This document shows, in pieces, positions 37,701-50,388 of a stretch of 64,000 nt of DNA. Position numbers and translations under genes: made by a program. The stretch is from Alisma plantago-aquatica (Eukaryota > Streptophyta > Magnoliopsida > Alismatales > Alismataceae), in the NCBI GenBank assembly GCA_963693085.1, contig OY856410.1, positions 562,777,406 through 562,841,405 on the forward strand, written 5' to 3'. How positions within the stretch are numbered: the stretch's first letter is position 1; every line of letters starts with the position of its first letter. The notes under the pieces are model-generated. The model saw only the letters and a program-made list of their open reading frames with translations. It made no database searches and was not told the origin of the DNA.

Positions 37701-40700
37701 TTTGAAGGTTGACCTATTAAACTCAATTGAAGTATGAGGATAGGTCCAATTGATGATTGATTCCATGAATTCAATGATTGAAGGAATCAACATTGGAAAC
37801 CCTAATTCAATTGGATACTTATGTAATGGAGGTCCAATGTGATTGAATCTCTTGAGAATCAAGATGGTGAATGATCCATTGATCCAATGCTGATTAGTAA
37901 TGATAGTCAATGAAGGTACAAAGGTTGAAACCCTATTAGTACCTAAGTGGTTAGTGCCAATTAAGGGATGAACCCTAATTGCTTATAGGATCAATGACTT
38001 GATATACTATGTTAATCATAGTTGTATGAACTCGATTGAGGGGTTGATATGACCTAATCAAGTTGAGATGATGATAGCATGAATTCCTATAAGAATATGA
38101 TTCATGTGGTGTTTAAGGGTATGATCCTTAAGTAGAGAGATCATGAAACCCTAATCATGAACATAAACCCTAATTATGGGCAATGTGATATGAAACCCTA
38201 ATGAAGGGTGATGCTATATGCAATCCCTATTCTAAAGAAGGGAGATGGTATGTGAAACCCTAATCCCTAATGAGAGAATAGAATTCATACTTGAATATGA
38301 TTCATGAGGTGAACTCCCTTTGCATGACCATGCAAGGTAGCACGGCCATGGTAGCTTCCCCTCGCACGGCCGTTCTTGGTTGCACGGCCGTGGTGCTCTA
38401 TGCTTGATTTAGAGGTGATTTGAAAGTGACCTCATATGATCGTATACCTTGATATGATTATAAGTCCAATATAATTGGATGAAGGATACATAAGATATGT
38501 GATGAGAAATCCTAGTTTAGGGTGTATCATTGTGATTGTTTATAAGCAACTTTATAATAAAGTCATGCCTTAAACTAAGATAAGTCCATATCATGTGAGA
38601 TAGCTGTACAATTCTAATTTGTGGCCTTTGCATTATATGATAAAGGTAAGAGATTAGTGATGGAATGTATTAAGAGGGAAATACCTTAATACAAGATAAG
38701 ATGGATAACTCAACAGAGTTTGAAATGATGAGAAAGTGATACATCAAGATATGATAGTTATCACATTCAGCATTTCAGGGTTTATATGCCTTGATGTACT
38801 TCAAATACAATATAATTGGGTAAGAAGCATATGAAGTGTGTTATGCAACTATTACAATGAAATGTAATGATTTGTTACACCTTGATGAGTTTTAATTAAT
38901 GTACCTTGAGAATGGGGAAAGCCCAAATGATGTGTATGATATAATCATACCATGATAAGGATGAGAAATGAACTCATACCTTGAATTGATGATCATTAAT
39001 GCTATATGATGAAATTAATGTTCTAGAATAATCAAATATGATATCCTTGAATGCCCCAGAGGTATGGAATAATGTATTAAGGGTTGGACAGATAATGAGA
39101 TCATGAACTCTTTATTAATGAGAAATGGGGAACCCTAACCCTAATTTGGGTAAAGGGAATGAAACGCCCTATTTGATAGTAAACCCTAATTCCTGGTAGA
39201 GGAATAATGGTGTTACTATCACATCACATGATGTGATGAATATCTTGTATGACTGTTATCATGCCTAATAACCATACAAATATTATGAGATGATGTATAT
39301 AGCTAGTGTGAGCTGTGACATTTATATAATAAATGTTGATTGGCATTATGTGCCTTAATGTTGTTGTTGCTTAGTAAAAGAAGCAATATGCATGGACTTT
39401 TATGAGTCACATGAGTAAGTTGTTACCTAGTGAGAGGTGACAAGATATTTCATGGCCTTGTGAGCCAGGTGTGATGGTTGTGTAACAAGTATCATGAATG
39501 CCTTGGTCAGATGACCTGAAGGTGATAGTTACCTGAAAAAGGTATAATAATGCTCAATGATGAGTTAAGGGTTTGAATACCCAGAACCATATGATTATGG
39601 TGATGAGAAAGTGAAGGGATGATAATTCCCAATATTGAAATGAGGGACTGAGTTCCCAGGGTCTTTGAAAGACTGATAAATATCTGATAAAAGTAGTACA
39701 TGTCTCTTTATAGCATTGTTGTAATAAGTTATGTTTGAGAACTTGGCTGATGCTAAAATAATATGAGAATGTACTTAATAAATCAAGTGAAATCTATTCA
39801 TGTAGTGCTCTGACCATAGATCCATCATCGTCAGGAATAGGTGATGGTGAAACGGGTGCCCGCGGCAAAACTCAGAGCACATATTTTGAATATGTGAGGG
39901 TAAATGGGCGAAAATATCCTTATGTCCTATTGAAGAGATTGTTGGAAGGTAAAAAAGAAACCTCTTAATTCTTCATGAATATGTCGGGATGGATGTATCA
40001 TGAATCTCCCAATGATACTTAATGTCGGATCGAGGAGATAAACAAGAAATCTCTCGATTGGCGATGAGAGTGCAGTTGATGCTGTAACTCTGTAGCGAAG
40101 GTGCCAGAATACCCTGGCTAGCTAGTTAGCAGAGACACGAGATGTCCTGCATGTGGTCTCGTACTGACCGAGACAGATGAGGTCATAAGAATCCGACTCT
40201 TTTGATGACCTATGTATGGTACCGAGGCGATTTTGTAATGGTCAGTTGGAGTATGAGCGGTATATCTCATCTCCTCAGAGCATAAGTGTGATTGTAAAAT
40301 GTAATCAGCCGTATAGCATGTATGCTTAAGGATTGAATACGGAGATTCATTGGCTGATGTTGCATTTCTTTGTGCATTCCTTAGTAGATAAATGTTAATT
40401 ATGTTTCTTTATATTCTCTACAAAGTAGACAGATTTATTACTTATCTACCATGGGTAGATGCAACGACCTCCTTGAGAATGGAGATTATCTTATTCTATT
40501 CTATGATGAATAATTCTGCCTGATAATGTAAAAGTAACCCCTACTCAGTTTTAATTTGATAAACTGCAATAACAATGTTTTTGGCGGAGAGTTTTATCTC
40601 TCGCTGGCGCAATTTTCAATTGTCTCACCCCCATGGGAAACATTTTTAGGTATGCATGGAAGGTAGAGCAAAAACCCTAGAACAGGGAAAGAGCAGCAGC

Positions 40701-41089
40701 AACAGCAGGGACAACAATAAAATCTCAGGTGGAAATATTGTCTGTCTAGTCATATAGATAGTATTCTTATGTGTCGTCTCTGTACTCTCAGGTCCTCGGA
40801 GTTTTAAATGTATCAATCTGAGTTTTGGCTTAGTGCCTCGAAGTTTTTATACTGCCTGTGTATATTTGTTAACAGGGCAGTCAATGTTGTAATTCTTAAA
40901 AAGGAATGGTACAGGTTGTGTACTTGTGAACCAGGATGAATTTGGAATACTTTGGTTCATGGTTAAAGAGTTTTCCTGTGAATGGATCTCTTTGCAAAAA
41001 GTTTTAAATTTTCAGTGATTTTCAGTAATCCGCTGCAAGTAATTCTCTTCCGTATTAGTTAATTCTGTTTTTGCGAGATGGTCATTTCA
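34773..41089 (+). repeat. Element A right LTR (6,317 bp)
   Basis: Near-identical to the left LTR, with the same palindrome array (36170-37560) and the same terminal sequences. No gene is seen. Confidence 0.93.
36170..37560. repeat. Palindrome array in element A right LTR
   Basis: Counterpart of 27700-29100. Copies match one to one, with scattered substitutions such as AAACAG for AAACGG. Confidence 0.9.
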
Positions 41090-41094
41090 TGCCT
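41090..41094. repeat. Right 5-bp target duplication of element A (TGCCT)
   Basis: Exact copy of 26303-26307. Confidence 0.92.
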
Positions 41095-42451
41095 GATGCT
41101 AAAATAATGTTGTAATGCACTTAATTAATCAAGTAAAATTATATCATGTAGAGCCCTGACCATAGATCCATCATCGTTAGAAGTTAGGTGATGGTGAAAT
41201 AGAATTTCCTAAGGGAACTCCTGGAGAGCATACTTTTGAGTATGTGGGGGTTATGGATGCGAATATCCTTACGTCCTAATGAAGGAATTGATGTGAGATA
41301 AACATTTAATCTCTCAATCCTTCATTATATGTATATGCCGGGATGATGTATCACTAATCTCCCGAAGATGTTGTTAATGCCGAATCGATGTGAGATACAA
41401 GAAATCCCTCAATTGCGAAGAGAGTACAACATGCCACTATAACTCTAATAGTGAAGTTGCCAGAATACCCTGGAAAGCTATTATAGCAGAGACACAAGAT
41501 GTCCTGCAAGTTTCTCCTCACACCGACTGAGGAAGATGAGGTCATAGAAATCCGGCTCTTCTAATGACCTATGTATGGTACCGATTTCGACTTCGTAGTG
41601 GTCGGTTGGAGTATGAGCGGTATACCTCATCTCCTCAGGGCATAAGTATGCTTGAAAAAAATGTAATCAGCTATGTAGCATATTTACTTAGGCTGAACTA
41701 TGAGAAACAAGGATTGATGATACATTGTTTATTAAGTCCTAGTTGGAGAAATAATATACATGTTCTTCATATTCCTTATTAAATGAATGACTTGCTATTC
41801 AATCAAGATATAATTGAAATGATTGCATAAAGAATATTTCTTTATTTAGTTATTCAGTGATTTACCTACTGTTGAATATTTATAATCCTACTACTCAGTA
41901 TTATTCTTTTATCTGCAATAATAATGTTTCTGGCGAAGAGTTATAACTCTCACTGGGACAATTTTGAATTGTCTCACCCCCGTGGGATTCAAATTTTTAG
42001 GTAGACCCTGAGGGAGGAGGAACCCATCAGTGGGTGAGCAGCAACAACAACAACATCAACATTAAGGACAACAGTGATCCATAGGTGGAGTCACTGTCTG
42101 TTAGGTCTTATGTATAGAAAGTCCTATGTGTCATCTCTGTACTCTCAGGTCTTAGGAGTCAGTAGATGGTTTAATATAGATTTGAGATTTTTGGCTTAAT
42201 GCCTCAAGATTTTTGTATACTGCTCATGTACAGTTTAACAAGACAGTTAGTGTTATGACTCTCGAGATGAGATAATACAGAGATATACTGATGAATCAAT
42301 TGTAAATAACTTACCTTGTTTCTTTATGAAAGAATTTTACCGTTTGAGGATCTCTTTACAAAAAGTTTTAATTTTTAGTGATTTTCAGTATTTCCGTTGC
42401 TAATTAATCACTTTCGTACAGTTAATAACGTTTTGTTCGAACGGTGTGTCA
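41095..42451 (+). repeat. Element B left LTR, segment 3
   Basis: Resumes the B LTR after element A and is homologous to the last part of the A LTR (about 31285-32622). No gene. It ends GGTGTGTCA before the primer-binding site. The three LTR segments sum to about 5.0 kb. Confidence 0.88.
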
Positions 42452-42459
42452 CAAATTAG

Positions 42460-42471
42460 TGGTATAAGAGC
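42460..42471 (+). other. Primer-binding site of element B (one mismatch)
   Basis: TGGTATAAGAGC, one base off the initiator-Met consensus seen in element A. Located nine bases after the LTR. Confidence 0.8.
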
Positions 42472-42588
42472 ACTAGGATCGCTGAGTCTACAGAGACATA
42501 TGACTATGGTTGTAAAGTTTGTTCTAGTGTCTTCCAATATATCTAATAGTGTCTTCTGCTCATATAGGAGGAGAAGAGAAAACTATAT

Positions 42589-44481
42589 ATGTCTGGATCA
42601 CATGAGGAACAGATTGCTGAGAGTAATGTCGTTGCACCTATAGAATGTGTAAGAGACCAAGAAAGGGAATAACCTGTACCTGAACCACCCTAGTTCAACC
42701 CAACTAACATGGGGAATCCAACCTTCCAAGCCATGTTCGGGCAGTTCATGACTGCCATGACACACATGACTGATAGGATGCATATACCTGTACCTAGGGC
42801 ACCTACCCATCCAGAAGGACAGGGATTTGGCCAGATGTTTGAACGACTACGCCGGGTTGGAGCCACAGAGTATGCTGGAACAGCTGACCCAGCATATGCT
42901 GACTTGTGGCTAACAGAACTAGAGAAGGCCTTTAGGATCCTGAACATCCCAGAAGTTGAGAAGGTTAGACATGCTGTATATCTTCTCAAGGGGAGTGTTG
43001 GTCATTGGTGGACAATGGAAGAACAGAAAAGGCCAGGTGTGGAAATTGAATGGGAAGTTTTTCGACGGGAATTTGTCAACATATACTTTCCTAAGACGTT
43101 CTTAGATGAGAAAATCTCTCAGTTTGAGAGGATAAGACAAGGACTGATGAACATTAGTGAATACGAAGCTAAGTTCATGGAGTTGTTGCGGTTCTATCTG
43201 CATATGGTAGCTACAGATGAAGAAAGGATTATACATTTTGAGAAGGGATTAAATGTTGAGTTGACCACCCCCGTGTCTGCTCTGGAGAACAGGGAAAGGT
43301 TTGCTACCTTTGTGGAATCGGTCAGGAGGATAGAGAAGTCGGTGTCAGAGAAGAGACAGACCAAGAACAAGAAGATGTACCCCCAGTTCCAAGGATCCTC
43401 ATCCAAAGGTTTCAAGAAACCTTGGTTTTCTATGCCTACACCACCTAGATTCAGTACCCAGACGCAGTGGACGTCAAATAGGGGTAGAGGACGAAGTCTA
43501 CCACCAGAAGGAGCTCGTAGATCAACATCTATGTCGATCACAGGACCAACTAGACCACAACAAGGGATCATAAGTTGTTATATCTGTGGAAAGGTGGGGC
43601 ATCTGATGAAGGATTGCAGAGCCCGAGAGGCGAGTGTGCCACAACCCCAAAGGCAGAGTCAACAAGGATCTCAAAAGAGACAATTTCCAGGTAATGTTAG
43701 AGTACGTGGACAAGCGTCCCAAGCTGGATCATCGACACCTAGTCATAAAGCACCGAATCAACCACATGCAACAGCGAGATTCTACGCGATGAATCCACCT
43801 AATGCAGTGATCAACCCTCGGGTTATGGCAGGTCAGATGGAATTGTTTTATTCAGATATGTCTACACCTTGCGTCGTATCTGTTTTGATTGATCTGAGTG
43901 CTACGCACTCCTTTATCACTCGAAGGGTGATTCTAGACTACAATATGACGGTTAGTCATAGCGCAGATAATTTGAAGTTAGAAACTCCTTTGATGGGATA
44001 TGCTGTTTTGTGGGAGGTATGTTCTTCCTGCCTCCTCTTCTTTTCTGAACATCGCATTCAAGTGGATCTTATACCACTTGAGATGCAAGGGTTTGATATA
44101 ATCCTTGGGATGGATACCTTAGAAAGGTATAAGGTTGTCTTGGATTGTGAGTCCAAGCAAGTTGTGTTCACAGATGATAGTGACACATGGATCTTTCAAG
44201 GAGATAGAAAGATTCTTCCAACCTGTCTTGTGTCGGCTATGGTTGTTGAGAAGTTGATAAGGCAAGGATGTTATGCATTATTCTCCCATGTGGTAGATAC
44301 CACCATGGAGAGTCCTAATCCTGCTAAAGTTCCTATAGTCAGGGAATTTGAAGATGTATTTCCTGAAGAACTTCTAGGTGTACCTCTGCCCCGAGAAATA
44401 GATTTTGAGATTAATCTAGTTCCGGACACGCAACCGATAGCACAAACACCGTATAGGATGGTGCCTGCTGAGATGGCTTAA
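42589..44481 (+). pseudogene. Element B gag-protease, broken
   Basis: Gag forms the retrotransposon particle and protease processes it. The ATG at 42589 opens the frame, but stops at 42670 and 42691 break the first 40 codons; the frame is then open from 42709 to 44481 (590 codons). Gag core motifs include GATEYAGTADP near 42869 and HWWTMEEQ near 43003. The CCHC zinc knuckle (CYICGKVGHLMKDC) is at 43576-43617. The protease site reads LIDLSATHSFI near 43890, where the family has D-S-G, so two of the three active-site residues are altered. The frame then stops at 44479, before RT. Confidence 0.85.
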
Positions 44482-44508
44482 CTCAAGAAACAACTACAAG
44501 AGTTGCTT

Positions 44509-45131
44509 GAAAGGGTTTCATTTGACTGAGTACTTCACCCTGGGGTACACCAGTCGTCTTTGTTAAAAAGAAAGACGGGTCAATGCAGTTGTGCATTGAT
44601 TATAGACAGTTAAATAAAGTAACCATAAAGAATAAGTATCCTCTGCCGAGGATTGATGATCTCTTTGACCAGTTGCGTGGTGCAACTGTCTTCTCAAAGA
44701 TAGATTTGAGGTCGGGATATCATCAGTTGCGTATTAAGGAAGGTGACATACCTAAGTCTGCTTTCAGGACAAGGTATGGTCACTATGAGTTCACAGTTAT
44801 GTCGTTTGGACTAACTAATGCACCAGCTGCATTTATGGAACTCATGAATAGAATCTTACGAACTTTTCTCGATCAGTGTGTTGTCATCTTTATAGATGAC
44901 ATCTTGATCTATAGTAGAGATGCTCAGCAACTTGAGCACCATCTTCGTCAGGCTCTAACTTTGCTAAGAGAGCATAAGTTATATGCTAAGTTTAGCAAGT
45001 GTGAGTTCTGGTTACTAGAAGTTTCTTTTCTTGGACACGTAATATCTGCTTCAGGTATACGTGTTGACCCTAAAAAGGTAGAATTTGTCCTGCAATGGGA
45101 GCAACCGAAGACACCGACAGAGATTCGGAGT
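44509..45131 (+). pseudogene. Element B reverse transcriptase, cut by element D
   Basis: A one-base frame change near 44508 separates this from gag-protease, and a TGA lies at about 44524. From 44583 the frame is open: [30 protein letters not shown] and the catalytic FIDDILIYS are all present. It ends where the copia element D is inserted (45131/45132). The frame resumes at 53530 after D. Confidence 0.88.
45127..45131. repeat. Left 5-bp target duplication of element D (GGAGT)
   Basis: Matches 53530-53534. Confidence 0.93.
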
Positions 45132-46519
45132 TGAAAACCCTCTAGAGGGGGGGTGAATAGAGTTTTATAATGATTTTAAAGTAATTTAAACTCAAACAAC
45201 CAAAGTAAAGATTAAGAAGAGGAACACAGGTGTTTAGAGTGGTTCCACCTTAGCAAATACTAAGGAGTCAGTCCACTACCCGGTTGCTTACCCAACCGGG
45301 ATTTTGAAAGTACTAAATTTTATTACCTCTCAAGGATGTTACATAAAATTTACAATACTTTCTAAACACCCTTTGGACAGCCTTCACCTTGAAGTAGTCT
45401 TGCCAACCTCAAAGCAGCCTTCCTTGAAGTAACTTCAAGCTCCCCCTTGAAGTATCCTTCCTCCCGAAGTAGCTTCCCGTCAAGACAGCCTTCTGAAGTA
45501 CTCCAAAGTCTTCCTCTTCACCACGAAGAGCTTCACCCTCTCCAATCCGCAGCCTCCTACCTGGAGTAGCAAGGAGAGTACAAGTAATACAAGGAACAAG
45601 AAAGGAATAAAAGAAAATACAACTTATCCTTGTAGCTCAAGGCTTGATTTCCCTAGATCAAGCGTTTGGATTTTCCTAGCCAATATGATGGACTTGTGAT
45701 TGCTAGGGTTAGGAAAATCTAGCCTATAGGACGAGCTTGAGCTAAAGGAAGAATGGCCAATTGATCACAAAGCTCAGTTCACACAGATTGCACAAGAGGG
45801 CTCAAGTATTTTCTCAAGTATATCAAGTGTAAGAAGTGTGTTCTAGTGTCCTATGGCTTGTCCTATTTATAGGAATGGCCTAAGTATGCTTAAGGACGTT
45901 CTAGACAACTTCTAGGGGTTTCTAAGTGCTTAACTAGCCGTTAGGTACAAAGTTGTTGCTTTAACAACGGCTAATTACTTTACTCTGCAGTTTCTGTCAG
46001 AGATCGTCTCGGTCGAGGAATGGTCGACCGAGACACCTACTCGGTCGAAGTTTTGTCGACCGACAGGCTCTCTGGATTAACGTTCATTTGCAACTGCCAA
46101 CTAACTTGTCAGTTGTGTCTAACGGCTACATTGGATCTTTCTCGGTCGAGGAGTTTGTCGACCGAGAGTGTCTCGGTCGAGGAGTTGGTCGACCGAGATA
46201 GATCCTGTTTTAAGATTTCAAGTTAGGCATTAATTATATGTGTGAGTGTGCATAGGTGATCCTATTGAATGGATGACTAAGGTGTTTAGCTAGGGAAAAT
46301 CCAATGCTTGATTTACATGCGATTCTAAGTACTTGTACATTATATTTCTGTACAAGTTTTTACAATGATTACATTTGCATGAAAATATAAATACTTCTTG
46401 TTGAATTTCCCTTATGGTTTTGTCATCCTGCACACTCAAGTAGCTTGTCAGATAAATAGGAATGAAATGTTTGTCATAATCAAAACAAAGGGATTTTATA
46501 GATGTCCATTTAGCCAACA
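45132..46519 (-). repeat. Element D LTR at the left (3' LTR of the minus-strand element)
   Basis: Starts TGAAAACCCTCTAGAGG and ends TTAGCCAACA. At 46006-46199 it contains four TCGGTCGA...TCGACCGA spaced palindromes. No gene is seen. Confidence 0.95.
46006..46199. repeat. Spaced palindrome cluster in element D LTR
   Basis: Four units, each CTCGGTCGA then a spacer of about 7 bases then GTCGACCGA. Arms are conserved and spacers differ. Repeated in the right LTR at 53016-53209, where one arm has a single substitution (GTCGACTGA). Confidence 0.92.
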
Positions 46520-46535
46520 ATCTCCCCCTTTTTGA
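46520..46535 (-). other. Polypurine tract of element D
   Basis: Reads AAAAAGGGGGAGA on the minus strand, immediately before the left LTR in element orientation. It primes plus-strand DNA synthesis in LTR elements. Confidence 0.85.
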
Positions 46536-46910
46536 AGATGACAAACATTTCCAAAATATAAATAAATGAAATATAAAACATATAAATGTCATACCTTTAG
46601 ATTGCCATTTGTAACTTTTCCTCTTGTTTATAAAATGTGTGCTAATTATTCCCAATGAATTATGGAACAAGAAATCCAGTTCATATGGGAATATAGCAAT
46701 TTTCAATGTAAAGCCAAGAGTATATGTATGAAACTCATTGATTGAATCTGTCATAAATACTAAGTTATAGGTGTATATATCTCTCCCCCTTTGTCATTTC
46801 AAAAAGATAACCGTTTTAATAAAAGCTCCCCCTTAATTAGATATCCTATCAAATCCAAAAAAGATGTCCATTGATAAGCCAAAATGATACAATGTAAACA
46901 AGTATTTGTG

Positions 46911-49900
46911 TTAAGAACCGCAGATATCAAAGAAAACATCTTCCAAAGGAGTAATAAGCAGTTGCTTCCTAATGTTGTTGAATTGATCTAATGGAAGCGG
47001 TTTTGTAAAGATATCAGCCAATTGATTTTCCGTATCAACATGATGAAGAGTAACATGATTCTTTGAGATGTGATCCCTTAAGAAATGATGACGGATTTCA
47101 ATGTGTTTTGCCCTGCTGTGTAAAATAGGATTGTGTGCTAAGTTTATGGCGCTTGTGTTATCACAAAAAATAGGTGTAGATGAAAGATTAAAACAATAAT
47201 CGCTTAAAACCTGTTGCATATAAATCACTTGAGCACAACAAGACCCGGCTGCCATATATTCAGCTTCAGTTGTAGATAGGGCAACCGTATTTTGTTTCTT
47301 ACTAAACCAAGATACTAAGGCTCTTCCTAATAAGAAACATCCACCACTAGTACTTTTGTGATCAAGTCAACAACCAGCATAATCCACATCAGTATATGCT
47401 TTAAAATCAAAGGATTGTCCTTTTGGATACCATAAACCAAAACAAGTAGTGCCGGCTAGATATCGAAGAATGCGTTTAACCGCAAGAAAATGAGATTGCA
47501 TAGGTTGGGATTGAAATCGAGCACAAAGACCAACGGAAAACATAATGTCCGGTCGAGAAGCGGTTAAATATAGCAAACTACCAATCATGGCTCTATATAA
47601 GGAATCATCAATAGGTTCCTCATTTTCATCCTTATCAATTTTGATAGACGTAGCCATAGGAGTAGTAGCATGTTTGCATTGATCCATCCCAAAGCGTTTT
47701 AAAAGTTCTTTAGTGTATTTTTCTTGGCTTATGAAAATTCCTGCAGGCGTTTGCTTAATTTGAAAACCAAGAAAGAATGTTAATTCACCCATAAGGCTCA
47801 TTTCAAATTCTTTTTGCATAATGTCACTGAATTGTGTGCATAATGAATCATTAGAGGCTCCAAAAATAATATCATCAACATATATTTGCACAACTAGAAA
47901 ATCAGATGCATATGTTTTGAAGAATAAAGTAGAGTCTGAATTTCCAATAGAAAAACCATTATCAAAAAGATATGTCTTGAGCCGTTCATACCAATTCCTG
48001 GGTGCTTGTTTTAGACCATAAAGTGCCTTTTTAAGTTTATAAACATGGTTATCCTTTTCAGGTATTTCAAAACCAGGTGGTTGAGCAACATAAACTTCTT
48101 CTTGTATGATGCCATTTAGAAATGCACTTTTGACATCCATTTGATATAGCTTAATGTTTTTATGGGCAGCAATAGCTAGTAACATCCTAATAGCTTCAAG
48201 TCTAGCGACGGGTGCATATGTTTCATCAAAATCTATTCCTTCTTGTTGATTATATCCTTATGCTACTAATCGAGCTTTATTCCTTATGACTTCTCCTGCT
48301 TCATTGAGCTTATTCCTAAACACCCATTTAGTTCCTATGATAGTTTTGTCTTGTGGTTTAGGAACTAAATCCCATACATCGTTTTTAGTGAATTGATTTA
48401 ATTCTTCTTGCATGGCTATTATCCAGTAATCATCCTTAAGAGCTTCGGATATTTTCTTAGGTTCAATGATAGAAACAAAAGCCATGTTTGCAACATATTT
48501 GAAGGAAGACCGAGTTTTGACTTTATCATTTGGATCTCCAATCATTTGTTCTTGGGGATGATCCTTGATAAGCCTAGGTGTAGGTTGTGTTTCAACTTGG
48601 GGTTCGGATATAGGAATTTTCCCACTATCATTAGAAATGGTTGTATTTTCAAATTGATTAGTGAGATCAATGATATCTAGATTTTCAGATTTTGATTCTT
48701 CATGAAAAGAAATATGAATGGATTCCTCAACTTTTCTAGATATAGTGTTATATATTCTAAAGGCTTTGCTAGAAGTGGAATATCCCAAGAAGAATGCTTT
48801 GTGTGATTTAGAATCAAACTTGTCTCTATCATCTTTGGTATTTAAAATGTAGCATGTTGAGCCAAAAGTATGAAAGTAGTCAACTCTAGGTTTCTTAGAG
48901 TGTAGTATTTCATATGGAGTTTTCTTCAAATGAGAGTGAACAGTTACTCTATTAAGCACATAACAAGCAGTGTTTACGGCTTCAGCCCAAAAGGTTTTAG
49001 GTGTGTTGTGTTCAAGCATCATGGTCCTAGCCATTTCTTGTAGGGATCGATTTTTCCGTTCTACTATACCATTTTGTTGTGGGGTACGTGGAGCAGAAAA
49101 ATTATGGGTATACCCTTGAGATGTACAAAAGGTCTCAAATGTATGATTTTCAAATTCGCCACCATGATCACTTCTAATGGTACATATTTTATGTTGTAAA
49201 AGATTTTCAATCTTAGAACAAAATTGCATAAAGACATGAATAGTATCATCTTTAGTTGCAATAAAATGTACCCATGTAAATCTACTATAATCATCAACAA
49301 TAACAAAACAATATCGTTTACCACCAATAGATTGTGTCCTCATTGGTCCAAATAAGTCCATATGAATTAATTCTAAGGATCTACTGGTGCTAAGCACATG
49401 TTTTGATTTAAAGGATGTTTTGGTTTGCTTTCCCATTGTGTAGGGTTCACAATTTGCAACTAGATAAAAAGACAAAGCAGGTAATCCACGAACAAGATCA
49501 TATTTCACCAACTTTTTAATAGTATGTGAACTAGCATGACCAAGCTTTTTATGCCATAATTGTAAGGTATTTTCATTTGCAAGCAAGCATTTACCTACTA
49601 CTGATTTCATAGAGTTTGGTTTGAGAATATAAAGATTTCCAACTCTATTTCCTTCATAAACAACATTTGTAGTGTTTTCTATCAATAACTTGCAGCAGGT
49701 TTTGTTAAATAACACATCATAACCACTATCACATAGTTGACTCACACTTATTAAATTATGATGCAATCCATCAACAAGTAGAACATTTTTAATTTCGAGA
49801 TTTGTTCCAACATTACCTATTCCAACGATTTTTCCCTTACCATTGTCTCCAAAAGTAACCGTTCCACTTTTCTTTTCTTCAAAGGTTTGAAAGGCGTCCT

Positions 49901-49952
49901 TGTTCCCGGTCATATGTTTGGAGCAGCCACTATCAACTACCCATTCCTGCAT
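46911..49952 (-). pseudogene. Element D pol: protease, integrase, RT, RNase H, with two nonsense codons
   Basis: A single minus-strand frame from 49952 to 46911. The protease begins with VVDSGCSKHMTG (Asp active site intact). Integrase shows the HHCC finger (WHKKLGHAS and a later Cys pair) and the D,D,E core with MDLFGPM, RSDHGGEF and NGIVERKNRS. RT shows [28 protein letters not shown] and the catalytic [10 protein letters not shown]. RNase H ends the frame with STTEAEYMAAGS and ADIFTKPL. A TAA at 48258-48260 lies between integrase and RT, and a TGA at 47367-47369 lies at the start of RNase H. There is no frameshift. Both breaks could be single-base changes. Confidence 0.92.
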
Positions 49953-50388
49953 TAGAATTTAGATTTTGGTACCCATGTGATGGTCCGATAAGGTTAGAAA
50001 CTTTTAAAATGCATATGTGTATAAAAGTTCTGATACAGAAAACCAGTCGGTCGACAATTGTTCGACCGATATAATTCTCGGTCGACAATTTGTCGATCGA
50101 GCAGGTTACTGTATTACAATAAAAAAGAACAGAAAATTTTTCGGTTGACCAATTTTCGACCGAAATGAGTACTGGAAGATTTTCGATTTGTTAAAGACAT
50201 CCAGTCGGTCGACAATACTTCGACCGACCCAGAGCTCGGTCGACAGTACTTCGACCGACGAAGTTTCTGTTTTAGTACAGCAATGCAGAAAAAATAATAC
50301 CAATAAGCATAGCATCGTTTGTTGAGATAGGACAATATAAATTGCAAAAATTAAGTATTTTGTCATATCTCAACTACATTCCATTCTT
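49953..50388 (-). other. Element D gag-pol spacer with five spaced palindromes
   Basis: This 436-bp gap separates the gag stop from the pol ATG. At 50045-50262 it carries five units of the same TCGGTCGA...TCGACCGA palindrome found in the LTR. Just before pol, another frame reads WVPKSK, a sequence normally part of the gag-pol junction in copia elements, so the spacer may be an insertion into, or an intron at, that junction. Confidence 0.75.

Larger units (their letters stand above)
26308..41089 (+). mobile_element. Element A: LARD-like gypsy element with 6.3-kb LTRs
   Basis: Two LTRs (26308-32622 and 34773-41089) flank only 2,150 bp of internal DNA, so about 85% of its 14.8 kb is LTR. It has a target duplication TGCCT, a perfect initiator-Met primer-binding site at 32628-32639 and a polypurine tract before the right LTR. 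The internal part keeps a gag start remnant but no protease, RT or integrase, so it must have moved with proteins from a relative such as element B, with whose LTRs it is homologous. The LTRs differ by roughly 1-2% in the stretches compared by eye. Confidence 0.93.

Noticed and set aside
29232..39701. Short minus-strand open frames found in both LTRs of element A
   Set aside because: They are copied because the LTRs are copied; there are no start context, domains or coding-type substitution pattern.
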